NCBI RefSeq assembly: GCF_014203225.1
Contig: NZ_JACHIO010000002.1
Span: forward strand, 124,001-188,000
Reading direction: 5' to 3'
DNA length: 64,000 nt
From: Granulicella mallensis
GTDB lineage: Bacteria > Acidobacteriota > Terriglobia > Terriglobales > Acidobacteriaceae
The position numbers and the translations under genes were made by a program. The notes under the pieces are model-generated. The model was given only the letters and a program-made list of their open reading frames with translations, did not search any database and was not told where the DNA came from. Shown here piece by piece: positions 7,777 through 15,990 of this stretch (positions are counted from its first letter, which is position 1; every line of letters begins with the position of its first letter).

Positions 7777-10700
7777 CAGATCACCTGCACAGCGCCGCGG
7801 CCGACAAGGGCTTCGACTCCTTCGATAAAGGCCACGTCCGCAGCGACATGGAAGCCGCTCGGTTCGAGCACGGCACAGAACTGGCCCGGCTCTTCGAGGT
7901 TCAGCAATAGCTTGCCGTTCCCGGGAGCGCTAAGGAAGAGCGTGTGCAGCTTGTCCAGCAGAGTCTCATCGTGGCTATGCAGTGGAATGCGGATACGAAG
8001 TGCATCCGGCAGCTTGATCTTGACGTCCTCAAGCGCCTGGATGCTGGAGATCGCCAGCTTCGGCGCCGAGTCTTCTTCACCACGCAGCGAGCCACGGACC
8101 AGTACGGGCACGTCGATGCGAAGCTTCTCGGCAAGCTTCTCGTAGCTCTGCGGGAAGGCGATGAGATCGATCTTGCCGACCGTATCTTCGAGGTACGCCT
8201 GCGCGTACATCTCGCCGGAGCGCTTGGACTTCGCGACCTTCAGGCCGGTGATCACACCGGCAATCTGGATCTCGTTGCCCTGCTCTGCCTGTCCGCGGCG
8301 GAAGACCTGGGGCTCGGGCTTCATCTCGCAGGCTGTCGCCGTATCGACGACCTTCATATTGCGCAGCTTCTCGCGATACTTGTCCATCGGATGGCCGGAG
8401 ACGAAGAAGCCGAGCACGTCCTTCTCGTTCTGCAAACGGGTGTGCTCGTCCCAATCGGGCGCAGGCGGAAGCGTCTCTTCTCCTGTAGAGGAGGAAGAGG
8501 CGGGGCCGGGGTCGTCGAACATGCCGAAGAGCCCGGACTGACCAGCGGCAGCGTCGCGCTGCGACTTCTGTGCGCGCTCCATCGCCTTGTCCAGCGCGGC
8601 GAAGACCCGGGCGCGGGGACCGAAGGCATCGAGCGCACCGGCCTTGCACAGAGACTCCAGCACGCGCTTGTTCATCAGGCGAAGGTCGACCTTGTCGCAG
8701 AACTCCCACAGGCTGACGAAGCCCTGCTTCCCTGCGGCCTGCAGTTCTTCGCGGGCTTTGATAATAGAGTCGATCGCGTTGTGGCCTACGTTCTTGATCG
8801 CAGCCAGGCCGAAGCGGATGCTGTCTCCAGCCGGAGTGAAGTTAGCAGCAGAGATCTGCACGTCGGGCGGAACGACCGGGATGTTGATCTCTCGGCACTC
8901 ACCGATGTACTTGACGACGTTCTCCGGCTTCGAGGTTTCAGAGGTCAGCAGGGCGGCCATGAACTCAACCGGGTAGTGAGTCTTGAGCCAGGCCGTGTGA
9001 TACGCCAGCAGCGCGTAGGCAGCCGAGTGCGACTTGTTGAAGCCGTATCCGGCGAACTGCTCCATGAGGTCGAAGAGTTGCCCCGCGCGATCCTTGTTGA
9101 ACTTGCGCTCGGCAGCGCCCGCCATGAACAAGACGCGCTGCTTGGCCATCTCCTCAGCGTTCTTCTTACCCATCGCGCGGCGCAACAGATCGGCGCCACC
9201 GAGCGAGTAGCCCGCGATAGCACTCGAGATCTGCATGACCTGTTCCTGGTAGACGATGACGCCCAGCGTCTCCTTGAGGATCGGTTCAAGTTCAGGGAAG
9301 AGATATTCAACGGCGCGGCGTCCCCACTTGCGCTCGATGAAGTCATCGATCATGCCGCCCTGGATTGGGCCGGGACGATAGAGTGCGTTGAGCGCGGTAA
9401 GATCTTCGACCGTGGTGGGCTTGTAGCGGCGCAGAACATCGCGCATGCCGCCGGATTCAAACTGGAACACGCCGCTGGTAAGAGCGCGATGGTAGACCTT
9501 CTCGTAAGTCTCGGCATCGTCGAGCGGGATGGTCGCCATATCGACATCGACGCCACGATTGGACTTGATCAGCTTGAGGCAGTCGTCGATGACGGTCAGC
9601 GTCGTCAGGCCAAGGAAGTCCATCTTCAGCAGGCCCATCTTCTCGACGGCCTTCATGTCGTAGCTGGTGACGATGGCGTCGTCCTTGGTGCGCGTGACGG
9701 GGACGAGTTCCGTCAGCGGCTGCGGCGCGATCACGACACCGGCAGCGTGAACGCCAGCGCCACGTACCAGACCTTCAAGGCGCAGAGCTGTGTCGATCAA
9801 CTCCTTGATCTTAGGATCTTCATAAGCTTGAGCCAGCGGAGGTGAATCCTTTAGCGCCTGTTCGATGGTGATGCCGATGGTCGCGGGAATCAGCTTGGCG
9901 ATGCGATCGACTTCACCATAGGGCATGTCGAGCGCACGTCCAACGTCCTTGATCGCAGCCTTCGCGGCCATGGTGTTGAAGGTGATGATCTGCGCGACCT
10001 GGTCCTCGCCGTACTTCTCGCGCACGTACTTGATGACCTCGCCGCGGCGGTTCATGCAGAAGTCGATGTCGACGTCAGGCATGGAGACGCGTTCGGGGTT
10101 CAGGAAGCGCTCGAAGAGCAGATCGTTCTGCAACGGGTCGACGTCGGTGATCTCCATGACGTACGCGACCAGCGATCCAGCTGCCGATCCACGGCCCGGG
10201 CCGACGGGAATGCTCTGCTGCTTGGCGTAGCGGATAAAGTCCCAGACGATCATGAAGTAGCCGGGAAACTTCATCTGCTTGATACAGTCGATCTCGCGGT
10301 TCAGGCGCGCTTCATAGTCAGCGATGGACTTGCGCAGAATGCCGCGATCTTCAAGGTGCTTGATGGCGGTCTCACGGCGATGTCTCCAACCCGCGCGACA
10401 TACCTGCTCGAAGTAGCTGTCGAGGTCTTCGCCCTCGGGCACGTCAAACTTGGGGAACGGGTTCTTGACGGCCTTGAGCTCGAGCTGGCAGCGCTCCGGA
10501 AACTGCATCGTGCGAGTACAGACCTCGGGCGCATGGCTGAAGAGACGGTGCATCTCATCCGCCGACTTGATGTAGAACTCCTGCGTATCGAACTTGAAGC
10601 GCTTGGGATCGTTCATCGACCCGGCGGTCTGCACGCAGAGCAGCACCTCATGGGCACGCGAGTCTTCGTTTTCGATGTAGTGCGAGTCATTGGTCGCGAT

Positions 10701-11309
10701 CAGCGGGATGTCGAGATCTTTTTCAAGCCGGAACATCGCTTCGGTAACCGCCTTGTCAGGCTCGAGTCCGTGGTCCTGAATCTCGAGGAAGAAGTTGCCA
10801 CGGCCGAACATCGTCTCGTAGTCGCCAGCGGCCTTCTTGGCCTTCTCGTAGTCCCCTTCCATCAGATGCTGGCTGACCTCGCCGGCGAGACAACCGGAGA
10901 AGCCGATGAGTCCCTCAACGTGTTTGGCGAGGAAGTTCTTGCTGACACGCGGCTTCTTGTAGAAGCCATGCAGCGCTGCCTCACTGGTCAGGCGAACGAG
11001 GTTGCGGTAACCGGCTTCGTTCTCGGCCAGCACCAGCATGTGGTTGTACTTGGAGCTGGGATCGGCGAACTCGCGGCGATGGTCTTCTTCTTTGCAGACA
11101 TAGAGCTCGCAGCCGAGGATGGGCTTCAGATTCTTCTTCTTCATCGCGTCGAAGAAGTGAACGGCTCCATAGATGTTGCCGTGGTCGGTCATGGCGGCCG
11201 AGGTCTGCCCGATTTTGACGAGATGCTTGGCCAGTTTGTCGACGTCGCAAGCTCCGTCGAGGAGGGAGTAATCGGTATGTAGATGGAGGTGCGTAAACTC
11301 AGCGGCCAT
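7776..11309 (-). CDS. dnaE: DNA polymerase III subunit alpha (replicative polymerase)
   Basis: This is the catalytic subunit of the chromosomal replicase (1177 residues, DnaE type). An N-terminal PHP domain has apparently intact metal ligands (HLHTDYSLLDGA, MTDHGNIYG, ATNDSHYI). The palm catalytic aspartates are in MPDVDIDFCMNRRGEV (about residue 410). The region GFNKSHSAAYALLAYHTAWL is characteristic of the family, and an OB domain (IQIAGVITGLKVAKSKRSGE) sits before the tau-binding C-terminal region. The start codon has no Shine-Dalgarno but follows TAAACT by 6 bases, so the mRNA may be leaderless. The cupin gene is coupled downstream. Confidence 0.98.
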   Translation of the reverse strand: MAAEFTHLHLHTDYSLLDGACDVDKLAKHLVKIGQTSAAMTDHGNIYGAVHFFDAMKKKNLKPILGCELYVCKEEDHRREFADPSSKYNHMLVLAENEAGYRNLVRLTSEAALHGFYKKPRVSKNFLAKHVEGLIGFSGCLAGEVSQHLMEGDYEKAKKAAGDYETMFGRGNFFLEIQDHGLEPDKAVTEAMFRLEKDLDIPLIATNDSHYIENEDSRAHEVLLCVQTAGSMNDPKRFKFDTQEFYIKSADEMHRLFSHAPEVCTRTMQFPERCQLELKAVKNPFPKFDVPEGEDLDSYFEQVCRAGWRHRRETAIKHLEDRGILRKSIADYEARLNREIDCIKQMKFPGYFMIVWDFIRYAKQQSIPVGPGRGSAAGSLVAYVMEITDVDPLQNDLLFERFLNPERVSMPDVDIDFCMNRRGEVIKYVREKYGEDQVAQIITFNTMAAKAAIKDVGRALDMPYGEVDRIAKLIPATIGITIEQALKDSPPLAQAYEDPKIKELIDTALRLEGLVRGAGVHAAGVVIAPQPLTELVPVTRTKDDAIVTSYDMKAVEKMGLLKMDFLGLTTLTVIDDCLKLIKSNRGVDVDMATIPLDDAETYEKVYHRALTSGVFQFESGGMRDVLRRYKPTTVEDLTALNALYRPGPIQGGMIDDFIERKWGRRAVEYLFPELEPILKETLGVIVYQEQVMQISSAIAGYSLGGADLLRRAMGKKNAEEMAKQRVLFMAGAAERKFNKDRAGQLFDLMEQFAGYGFNKSHSAAYALLAYHTAWLKTHYPVEFMAALLTSETSKPENVVKYIGECREINIPVVPPDVQISAANFTPAGDSIRFGLAAIKNVGHNAIDSIIKAREELQAAGKQGFVSLWEFCDKVDLRLMNKRVLESLCKAGALDAFGPRARVFAALDKAMERAQKSQRDAAAGQSGLFGMFDDPGPASSSSTGEETLPPAPDWDEHTRLQNEKDVLGFFVSGHPMDKYREKLRNMKVVDTATACEMKPEPQVFRRGQAEQGNEIQIAGVITGLKVAKSKRSGEMYAQAYLEDTVGKIDLIAFPQSYEKLAEKLRIDVPVLVRGSLRGEEDSAPKLAISSIQALEDVKIKLPDALRIRIPLHSHDETLLDKLHTLFLSAPGNGKLLLNLEEPGQFCAVLEPSGFHVAADVAFIEGVEALVGRGAVQVI

Positions 11310-11315
11310 GAAGCT

Positions 11316-11321
11316 AGTTTA
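11316..11321 (-). promoter_or_regulatory. candidate leaderless -10 box of dnaE
   Basis: On the minus strand TAAACT ends 6 bases before the dnaE ATG (spacer AGCTTC). No Shine-Dalgarno is present. The layout closely matches those before 13739 and 25904 (TAAACT followed by AGCT-type spacers), suggesting transcription starts at or next to the start codon. Confidence 0.45.
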
Positions 11322-11400
11322 CTGCTTGGTCAACAGGGATGAGGCAGAGGAAAACCTGAACCAAATAGGGTTCGTTCGTGCCAATGCCAGAATCCCGCTC

Positions 11401-11760
11401 ATGAGTGACACGTTCGTTGGCGCGATATCTCAGCTTGCAGGCAAACTTCTACATTTGAAGGGGCAGGAAGCACCGACAGACTGGCCCACCGCAGTCGCCG
11501 GGGCGATGATCCCAGCACACGGCGGCGCATCGAACGACCACTCTCTACAGATTCGAGCCACACTCGCGATCACTGTGGATGGTCATCGACATTACGGTCT
11601 GCTGAACAGTGTCGGCATGGGTGATTATCCGGCCCTCGAGTTTCTGAACCATTCAGAGAAACCCGCGACTTTATTGGTTCGTTATAACGCGAAGGATCCG
11701 GACGAGATGATCGTCATGCCCAACGATGAAGTTCTTCCCTTCGAGATTAGCCGAGACTAA
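11401..11760 (+). CDS. hypothetical protein, 119 residues
   Basis: I do not recognise this protein. The open frame extends back to 11308, where it would share bases with the dnaE start codon. The internal ATG at 11401 is the more natural start because it leaves room for the dnaE promoter. The product is soluble with no signal peptide or membrane segment. It has short hydrophobic strands (LQIRATLAITVDGHRHYGLL, PATLLVRYN) and an acidic end (NDEVLPFEISRD), which suggests a small beta-rich domain. Codon use is less GC-biased than in dnaE, so it may be a recent arrival. It is divergent from dnaE. Confidence 0.55.
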   Translation: MSDTFVGAISQLAGKLLHLKGQEAPTDWPTAVAGAMIPAHGGASNDHSLQIRATLAITVDGHRHYGLLNSVGMGDYPALEFLNHSEKPATLLVRYNAKDPDEMIVMPNDEVLPFEISRD

Positions 11761-11857
11761 TTCAGAGGCACTTATTTCAGACTGACGATCTGCCCTCTCA
11801 ACCGAAGGTGGCCAATTCTTTCAATAAGTCTTCGAGTCCGTTATGACGTCAAAGATT

Positions 11858-12301
11858 TCAGGCGGCAATGGCAGAAGATTCTTGACGTTTCGGACGTCCA
11901 CCCCGGCGACCGTTCGCACGGGACGCCCTTCTCTTTGCAATGCTGCTAGCGGCACCGCCCTTGGCGCCAATCTCTGCCATCCACTTTCGGGTTCCATAGA
12001 TTCCTTGTAGAAGTGCAGGAACGTAGAGGTCTACATCGAGGGCCGGCCAATGCAGTCCCGTGCCATTGCCAAGAATCTCAATCTGCGAAATCTGTTGTCG
12101 GGTAGCTCCCTGCAACCCCTGAAGATCTTCGCGCGGGAGAACGCAGCGATGCCCGTCACTCATCTGCAGAATCAACAGATCGAGCCCAGGTCCTGGCCGA
12201 TACGTTACATCGGTTACTCGTGGTTCATTCGCTAGTGCTTTGGCGCGGGAGATCGCCTGATCGATTTGAGCATCCGTGGTAACCACCCTATGCGTTGTCA
12301 T
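11858..12301 (-). CDS. DUF2442 domain protein, partner of DUF4160
   Basis: The protein has 147 residues from ATG 12301. Residues about 25-105 match the DUF2442 pattern: RVTDVTYRPGPGLDLLIL, a DGH turn, and GNGTGLHWPALDVDLYVPAL, where the HWPxLDxD core is diagnostic. A basic Ala/Gly/Arg-rich tail follows (IGAKGGAASSIAKRRAS, RRGGRPKRQ) and could bind nucleic acid. It overlaps the upstream DUF4160 gene by 14 bases. Such two-gene pairs are widespread on mobile and accessory DNA and have been proposed to be toxin-antitoxin-like. No activity can be claimed from sequence alone. Confidence 0.8.
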   Translation of the reverse strand: MTTHRVVTTDAQIDQAISRAKALANEPRVTDVTYRPGPGLDLLILQMSDGHRCVLPREDLQGLQGATRQQISQIEILGNGTGLHWPALDVDLYVPALLQGIYGTRKWMAEIGAKGGAASSIAKRRASRANGRRGGRPKRQESSAIAA

Positions 12302-12548
12302 GATTCTTCTCCCAGAGTTCCACCAACTCGTCAAAGTGTGATGCTGCTGCGGACAATATCTTTTTCACGTCTGAGCGCTTAGCGTTTGAAGGGCGAACAG
12401 CGTCCGCACGCTCTGCCAATGCCGCATTCCCATCGGGCAGCAAATCCACGATCGCCTCAGTCTCACCCGTAAATCCATGCACGTGGCGTGGAAGATGGTC
12501 GTTTGGATATGCCACGAAGAGGACACCACCAAACTTGGATGAACCCAC
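12288..12548 (-). CDS. DUF4160 domain protein
   Basis: This 86-residue protein has the DUF4160 core: a short beta-strand, then AYPNDHLPRHVHGFTGE, then strand residues EAIVDLLPDG. The invariant NDH..P.HVH pattern could bind metal or nucleotide. A C-terminal helix contains FDELVELWEKNHD. It is the first gene of a pair with DUF2442, overlapping by 14 bases, so expression is coupled. The role is unknown, and a small toxin or regulator is a reasonable guess only. Confidence 0.78.
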   Translation of the reverse strand: MGSSKFGGVLFVAYPNDHLPRHVHGFTGETEAIVDLLPDGNAALAERADAVRPSNAKRSDVKKILSAAASHFDELVELWEKNHDNA

Positions 12549-12590
12549 AAACCTATCCTAACCTAAGCGGCTTGGGTTTTCGATGATTAG

Positions 12591-13631
12591 TTAGACAGAT
12601 ACGAGGTGTGTCGCAAGCTGGACGTAGAGATCCACGCAGTCCAGCAATTCTTTCTTGCTGATCTTCTCGTCCGGCGTATGCGCAACATGGATGCTCCCCG
12701 GTCCCAGCAGAAACGGCTCACCCCAGTTGGTGAGAGAGGGGATGTCCGTCGTGAACTTTGCGACCATCGTCTCGAAGCCTTCGACCGTACGCATCTGGAT
12801 GAACGGCAGCTTCAGCGAAAAATTTACCTCGCAACGTCCAGCAGCCGCCTTGAGGATCGCAGCCTGCGTCTCGTCCGCTGGCCCCACAAGGCGGATCAAC
12901 AGATGCGCCTCTGCCTTATCGGCGATGACGTTTGGAGCCACACCGCCCTTGATGATGCCTACGTTCATCGTCGAGTCGCCGATGCCCTCAATGACAGGCA
13001 GCGGCAGCGCCTGGATATCGTGCAGTGCGGCCAGGAGCTTATCGACGGCGGACTCACCAAGTTCGGGATAAGCCGAATGCGCCATCTTGCCATGCGCAAA
13101 GAGTTCAACGCGCAGGCAGCCCTTCGAGGCGACCGCGAGACGATTGTCCGTGGGCTCGCCATTGATCAGGAAGCGCGATCCGCGTGGATTCTCATTCGCA
13201 ATCTTCGCCCCTGCGGAGTCACGCTCTTCACCGACAACGAAGAGCAGGCCTACGCGAACACCGGCAGCACGCAGCTTTTCGGCAGCGGCAATCTGCGCGG
13301 CGATGATGCCCTTCGCGTCACAGGTCCCACGGCCATACAGAAAGTCGGCGTCCTCGCGGCAGGGGCCGAGGAATGGGGGTACGGTGTCCATGTGGGTCGA
13401 GAGCACGACATCGGGGATGATCCCCTGCTCCACGGCATACACATTGAAGCGCGGGCCGCTGGCGCCGTTGGGTGTCTTCGAGGGATCGGGCTGGGGCACG
13501 GGCTGGCGCTCCACAGCATAGCCCTGCTTCCCCAGAAACTCCGCGAGGAACTCACCCGCCGGGGCTTCGTGATAGGTGGTCGATTCAATGTCGACGAGCT
13601 GCTTCGTGAGTTGGATCGGGTCGATTGCCAT
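12591..13631 (-). CDS. M20 family metallopeptidase (ArgE/DapE type)
   Basis: This di-zinc amidohydrolase or peptidase is 346 residues from ATG 13631. An ORF reaching 13688 adds 19 unlikely residues. Metal ligands and catalytic residues are in place: STHMDTVPPF (His, Asp), YGRGTCDAKG (bridging Asp), VVGEERDSAGA (catalytic Glu pair), LINGEPTD and the C-terminal HVAHTPDEKISKKEL (His). A dimerisation domain (KMAHSAYPELGESAVDKL) is inserted. Best guess is an acetylornithine or succinyl-diaminopimelate deacylase, but no biosynthetic neighbours are present and a dipeptidase role is possible. Confidence 0.88.
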   Translation of the reverse strand: MAIDPIQLTKQLVDIESTTYHEAPAGEFLAEFLGKQGYAVERQPVPQPDPSKTPNGASGPRFNVYAVEQGIIPDVVLSTHMDTVPPFLGPCREDADFLYGRGTCDAKGIIAAQIAAAEKLRAAGVRVGLLFVVGEERDSAGAKIANENPRGSRFLINGEPTDNRLAVASKGCLRVELFAHGKMAHSAYPELGESAVDKLLAALHDIQALPLPVIEGIGDSTMNVGIIKGGVAPNVIADKAEAHLLIRLVGPADETQAAILKAAAGRCEVNFSLKLPFIQMRTVEGFETMVAKFTTDIPSLTNWGEPFLLGPGSIHVAHTPDEKISKKELLDCVDLYVQLATHLVSV

Positions 13632-13726
13632 GCGAGTCCAGAATACCCGAGCCGATGAATCCTGACGGCGAGGGCTGCGACTTATCACCCTTCTTTAACG
13701 CAGAGGGCGCGGAGGTCGCTTTCTTC

Positions 13727-13732
13727 TAAACT
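13727..13732 (+). promoter_or_regulatory. candidate leaderless -10 box before the 13739 hydrolase
   Basis: TAAACT lies 6 bases (AGCTCT) before the ATG at 13739, with no Shine-Dalgarno in between. It is almost the same string as the dnaE upstream region. Confidence 0.45.
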
Positions 13733-13738
13733 AGCTCT

Positions 13739-14431
13739 ATGTCTGACGCACTTCCCTTTCAGTCTCATGTAAAAGCCGTCGAAGACCTGCACGGTCCAGT
13801 CGGACGGCTCGAAGCTATCCTCAACACCGGACGTGAGGACGCTCTCTACGCCGCCATCGTCGCGCATCCGCATCCGCTCGGCGGCGGCACCATGCACAAC
13901 AAGGTCGTCTATCACGCAGCCAAAGCGTTTTCCAGCTTCGGCCTGCCTGTGTTGCGGTTCAACTTTCGCGGAACCGGCCTGAGCGAAGGTGTGCACGATG
14001 AAGGACGCGGCGAGGTCGACGATGTAAGGGCTGCGCTCGACTGGATGACCGAAAGATATCGGCTGCCGATCTTATTTGCGGGTTTCTCGTTTGGATCGAA
14101 CGTTGGCTTTCGCGCCTGCTGTGGCGACGCAAGAGTACGAGGGCTGGTGGGGTTGGGTCTGCCGGTACGCGCCGAGGGGCGCGACTATACGTATGGGTTT
14201 CTACCTGGCTGCGGCGCTGTGCCCAAGCTCTTCATCAGTGGAGACCACGATCAGTTCGGACCTAAAGATGTGCTGGAATCTGTCCTGGTCTCGGCGCAGG
14301 AACCGAAGCGTGTGATCTGGGTCGAGGGTGCCGACCACTTCTTCGCGGGAACCGCTCAGTCGCCGGCTTCCAAGCTGGGAACCATGAATGCAGGAATCCG
14401 GCTCTGGCTCGCAGAGGAGTTCGGCTTGTAG
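13739..14431 (+). CDS. alpha/beta hydrolase, dienelactone-hydrolase/KANL3-Tex30-like
   Basis: This compact 230-residue serine hydrolase has the early strand and oxyanion turn in VAHPHPLGGGTMHN, then LRFNFRGTGLSEG, the nucleophile elbow AGFSFGSN (Ser), the acid in SGDHDQFG (Asp) and the catalytic His in GADHFF. No signal peptide is present, so it is cytoplasmic. The substrate is unknown; relatives are often annotated only as hydrolases of this fold. Its last 76 bases overlap, tail to tail, the end of the hydrolase gene on the other strand. Confidence 0.85.
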   Translation: MSDALPFQSHVKAVEDLHGPVGRLEAILNTGREDALYAAIVAHPHPLGGGTMHNKVVYHAAKAFSSFGLPVLRFNFRGTGLSEGVHDEGRGEVDDVRAALDWMTERYRLPILFAGFSFGSNVGFRACCGDARVRGLVGLGLPVRAEGRDYTYGFLPGCGAVPKLFISGDHDQFGPKDVLESVLVSAQEPKRVIWVEGADHFFAGTAQSPASKLGTMNAGIRLWLAEEFGL

Positions 14432-15291
14432 TGCTGCTGATGGGCCGCAGCTTCGGCACGCAGCATCCACGACTCAATCAACCCGGCAGTAAGCTCAGGC
14501 TGCTCTTCAGCGGGACGATGTCCGACGCCTGGCAGAACATGCAGCTCGGACTGGCGCAGGTGAGCGCGCAGCTTCTCGGCCGTGCGCACAGGAACGGCCC
14601 GATCGCAATCTCCCCAGAGAATCAGCGTGGGCTGCGTGACGGGCTTGCGCAGCAGATGGCGCAGTTCAGCCATATCCTCATGCCAGGTGCCCAAAAGGCG
14701 CAGAAGATGTGACATCGTACCGCGGATGCGGAGATTCGCCCGATAGGGCATGAGGCGCTCCGGCGTGTCCCAGCTCTGGGGACCAGCCATACGGCGCAGG
14801 CCCATCATCTGGAACCACTGCGGATACCAGGGCATGGTGTACGCAAAGATTCTGCCCGGAAGCGAGAGATAGAATTTGATGATCTGGTCGGCTTCGTTGA
14901 AATAAGGGTGCGCGGGGCCCAGCAGAACCAGCGAACGAACGCGGTTCGGAGAGGTCCGGGCAAGACGCAAGGCAACCGCTCCACCGTGCGAATGGCCTAT
15001 CAAACAGGGCTTTTCGAGACCGAGAGAATCGAGGAACCGCTCAATGAAGGCGGCCGTTGCGGGCATGGTGGCAGCAAGATCATCGCGGCGTTCGGAGAGT
15101 CCCGAGCCGGGCATATCGAGCGCGATCACATGCCAGTGTGAGGGCATCTCCGCAAGCAGAGGCTGGAAGGTCTCGGCCGATCCCATCAGACCGTGCAGGA
15201 GCACGAACGAAGGATCACCCGCAGTCGCCGTACCTTTTTCAAGGTACGAGAGGCGAAGTCCGTCGAGGTCTAGATGGTGCCGTTCCAGCAT
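14356..15291 (-). CDS. alpha/beta hydrolase (epoxide hydrolase/lipase-like)
   Basis: This 311-residue protein has a canonical alpha/beta hydrolase core: HG oxyanion motif in VLLHGLMGSAETF, DMPGSGLSERRD, nucleophile elbow IGHSHGGA (Ser), acid in LWGDCDRAVPV (Asp) and base in PGVGHRPAEE (His). A cap region around residues 130-200 is Trp/Met-rich (YTMPWYPQWFQMMGL), which suggests a hydrophobic ligand. The last 25 codons, beyond the fold, run antisense over the neighbouring hydrolase gene and encode a Ser/Ala-rich tail. Confidence 0.85.
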   Translation of the reverse strand: MLERHHLDLDGLRLSYLEKGTATAGDPSFVLLHGLMGSAETFQPLLAEMPSHWHVIALDMPGSGLSERRDDLAATMPATAAFIERFLDSLGLEKPCLIGHSHGGAVALRLARTSPNRVRSLVLLGPAHPYFNEADQIIKFYLSLPGRIFAYTMPWYPQWFQMMGLRRMAGPQSWDTPERLMPYRANLRIRGTMSHLLRLLGTWHEDMAELRHLLRKPVTQPTLILWGDCDRAVPVRTAEKLRAHLRQSELHVLPGVGHRPAEEQPELTAGLIESWMLRAEAAAHQQHYKPNSSASQSRIPAFMVPSLEAGD

Positions 15292-15434
15292 TTCGAATAT
15301 GTCTTTTGAATTAAACTGCCGCTGGAACCATCACTTCGGCGTTAGCCTCACTCTGATCCTGCGCAGACGGCGACTCCACACTCCCATCGCTCGTTATATT
15401 AATAATACGTGAAATTAACTCGATTGCAAAGTCC

Positions 15435-15479
15435 ACGTGTTCCCTCTCCAGCAGGAAGGAGAGGGGAGCTGTAACACGT
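15435..15479. repeat. bipartite 15-bp hairpin in the intergenic region
   Basis: Outer arms ACGTGTT (15435-15441) and AACACGT (15473-15479) and inner arms CCCTCTCC (15442-15449) and GGAGAGGG (15458-15465) pair perfectly around an 8-nt loop, with a 7-nt bulge on one side. It could be a transcript-end structure or a small structured RNA. No T tract follows on either strand. Confidence 0.4.
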
Positions 15480-15658
15480 TTCCCTGCAACACATTGAGCA
15501 GGACGTCTTCAACCTGTACTGCCTCTGCAACGGTTGTCATGCCCAGGAAAGTTCAAGCCTCTGTAACAATCCCTGCCTGCTGGCTTCCACTGCAACGGGG
15601 GTTGGCCTGAGCCAATTTGGCGCAAACTTTCAAACAAATAAGCCCCAGTATCCTGCAC

Positions 15659-15781
15659 CTATTCGAGTAAGCCTTCTTCCTCAAGAATATGCAGGAGCTC
15701 CAGGATTTTGGGCGGCAGCATTCTGCCGAAGGTCGGAGGATATTGTCCCTTCGTATCCCAGAAGTTGCATGTCGGGGGCAA
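15659..15781 (-). pseudogene. short protein-like frame, possible gene remnant or small gene
   Basis: On the minus strand, 40 codons from a TTG at 15781 to TAG at 15659-15661 encode a sequence that looks like real protein: CNFWDTKGQYPPTFGRMLPP followed by an amphipathic helix ILELLHILEEEGLLE. The frame is closed upstream by TGA at 803-805 of the 15-kb block (15803-15805). There is no ATG and no Shine-Dalgarno. I cannot name a family. It may be the surviving 3' end of a lost gene or a real small protein. Confidence 0.3.
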
Positions 15782-15990
15782 CCGGTTTAAGTCCGTGCGG
15801 AATCACACAGGATACGGCAAAATAGAAGAAGAGATGGAACTTAGGCCTCCAGAAAACCGTATTTGCCTATGAATCCAAGCATAACGTTCTCTCTAAACCT
15901 CGTAAGTACCCGCAATTGCAACAAAAAGGCCTTTGGCCCCTGGGTTGCTATCAGTCCACTGGGGACATCATCTCTTAAAAGAGTATTCGT

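Larger units (their letters stand above)
15292..15990. other. 699-bp intergenic region before the histidine kinase
   Basis: No full-length gene is evident. It holds a strong bipartite hairpin (15435-15479) and, on the minus strand, a short frame with protein-like composition (15659-15781). The rest has lower GC than its surroundings. No tRNA, ribosomal RNA or recognised riboswitch was found. The promoter of the two-component operon must lie in its right part, but no convincing -35/-10 pair stands out. Confidence 0.5.

Noticed and set aside
7944-9845. 633-codon plus-strand open frame inside dnaE
   Set aside because: Antisense to dnaE, composition is Arg/Leu/Val-rich with no recognisable domain.
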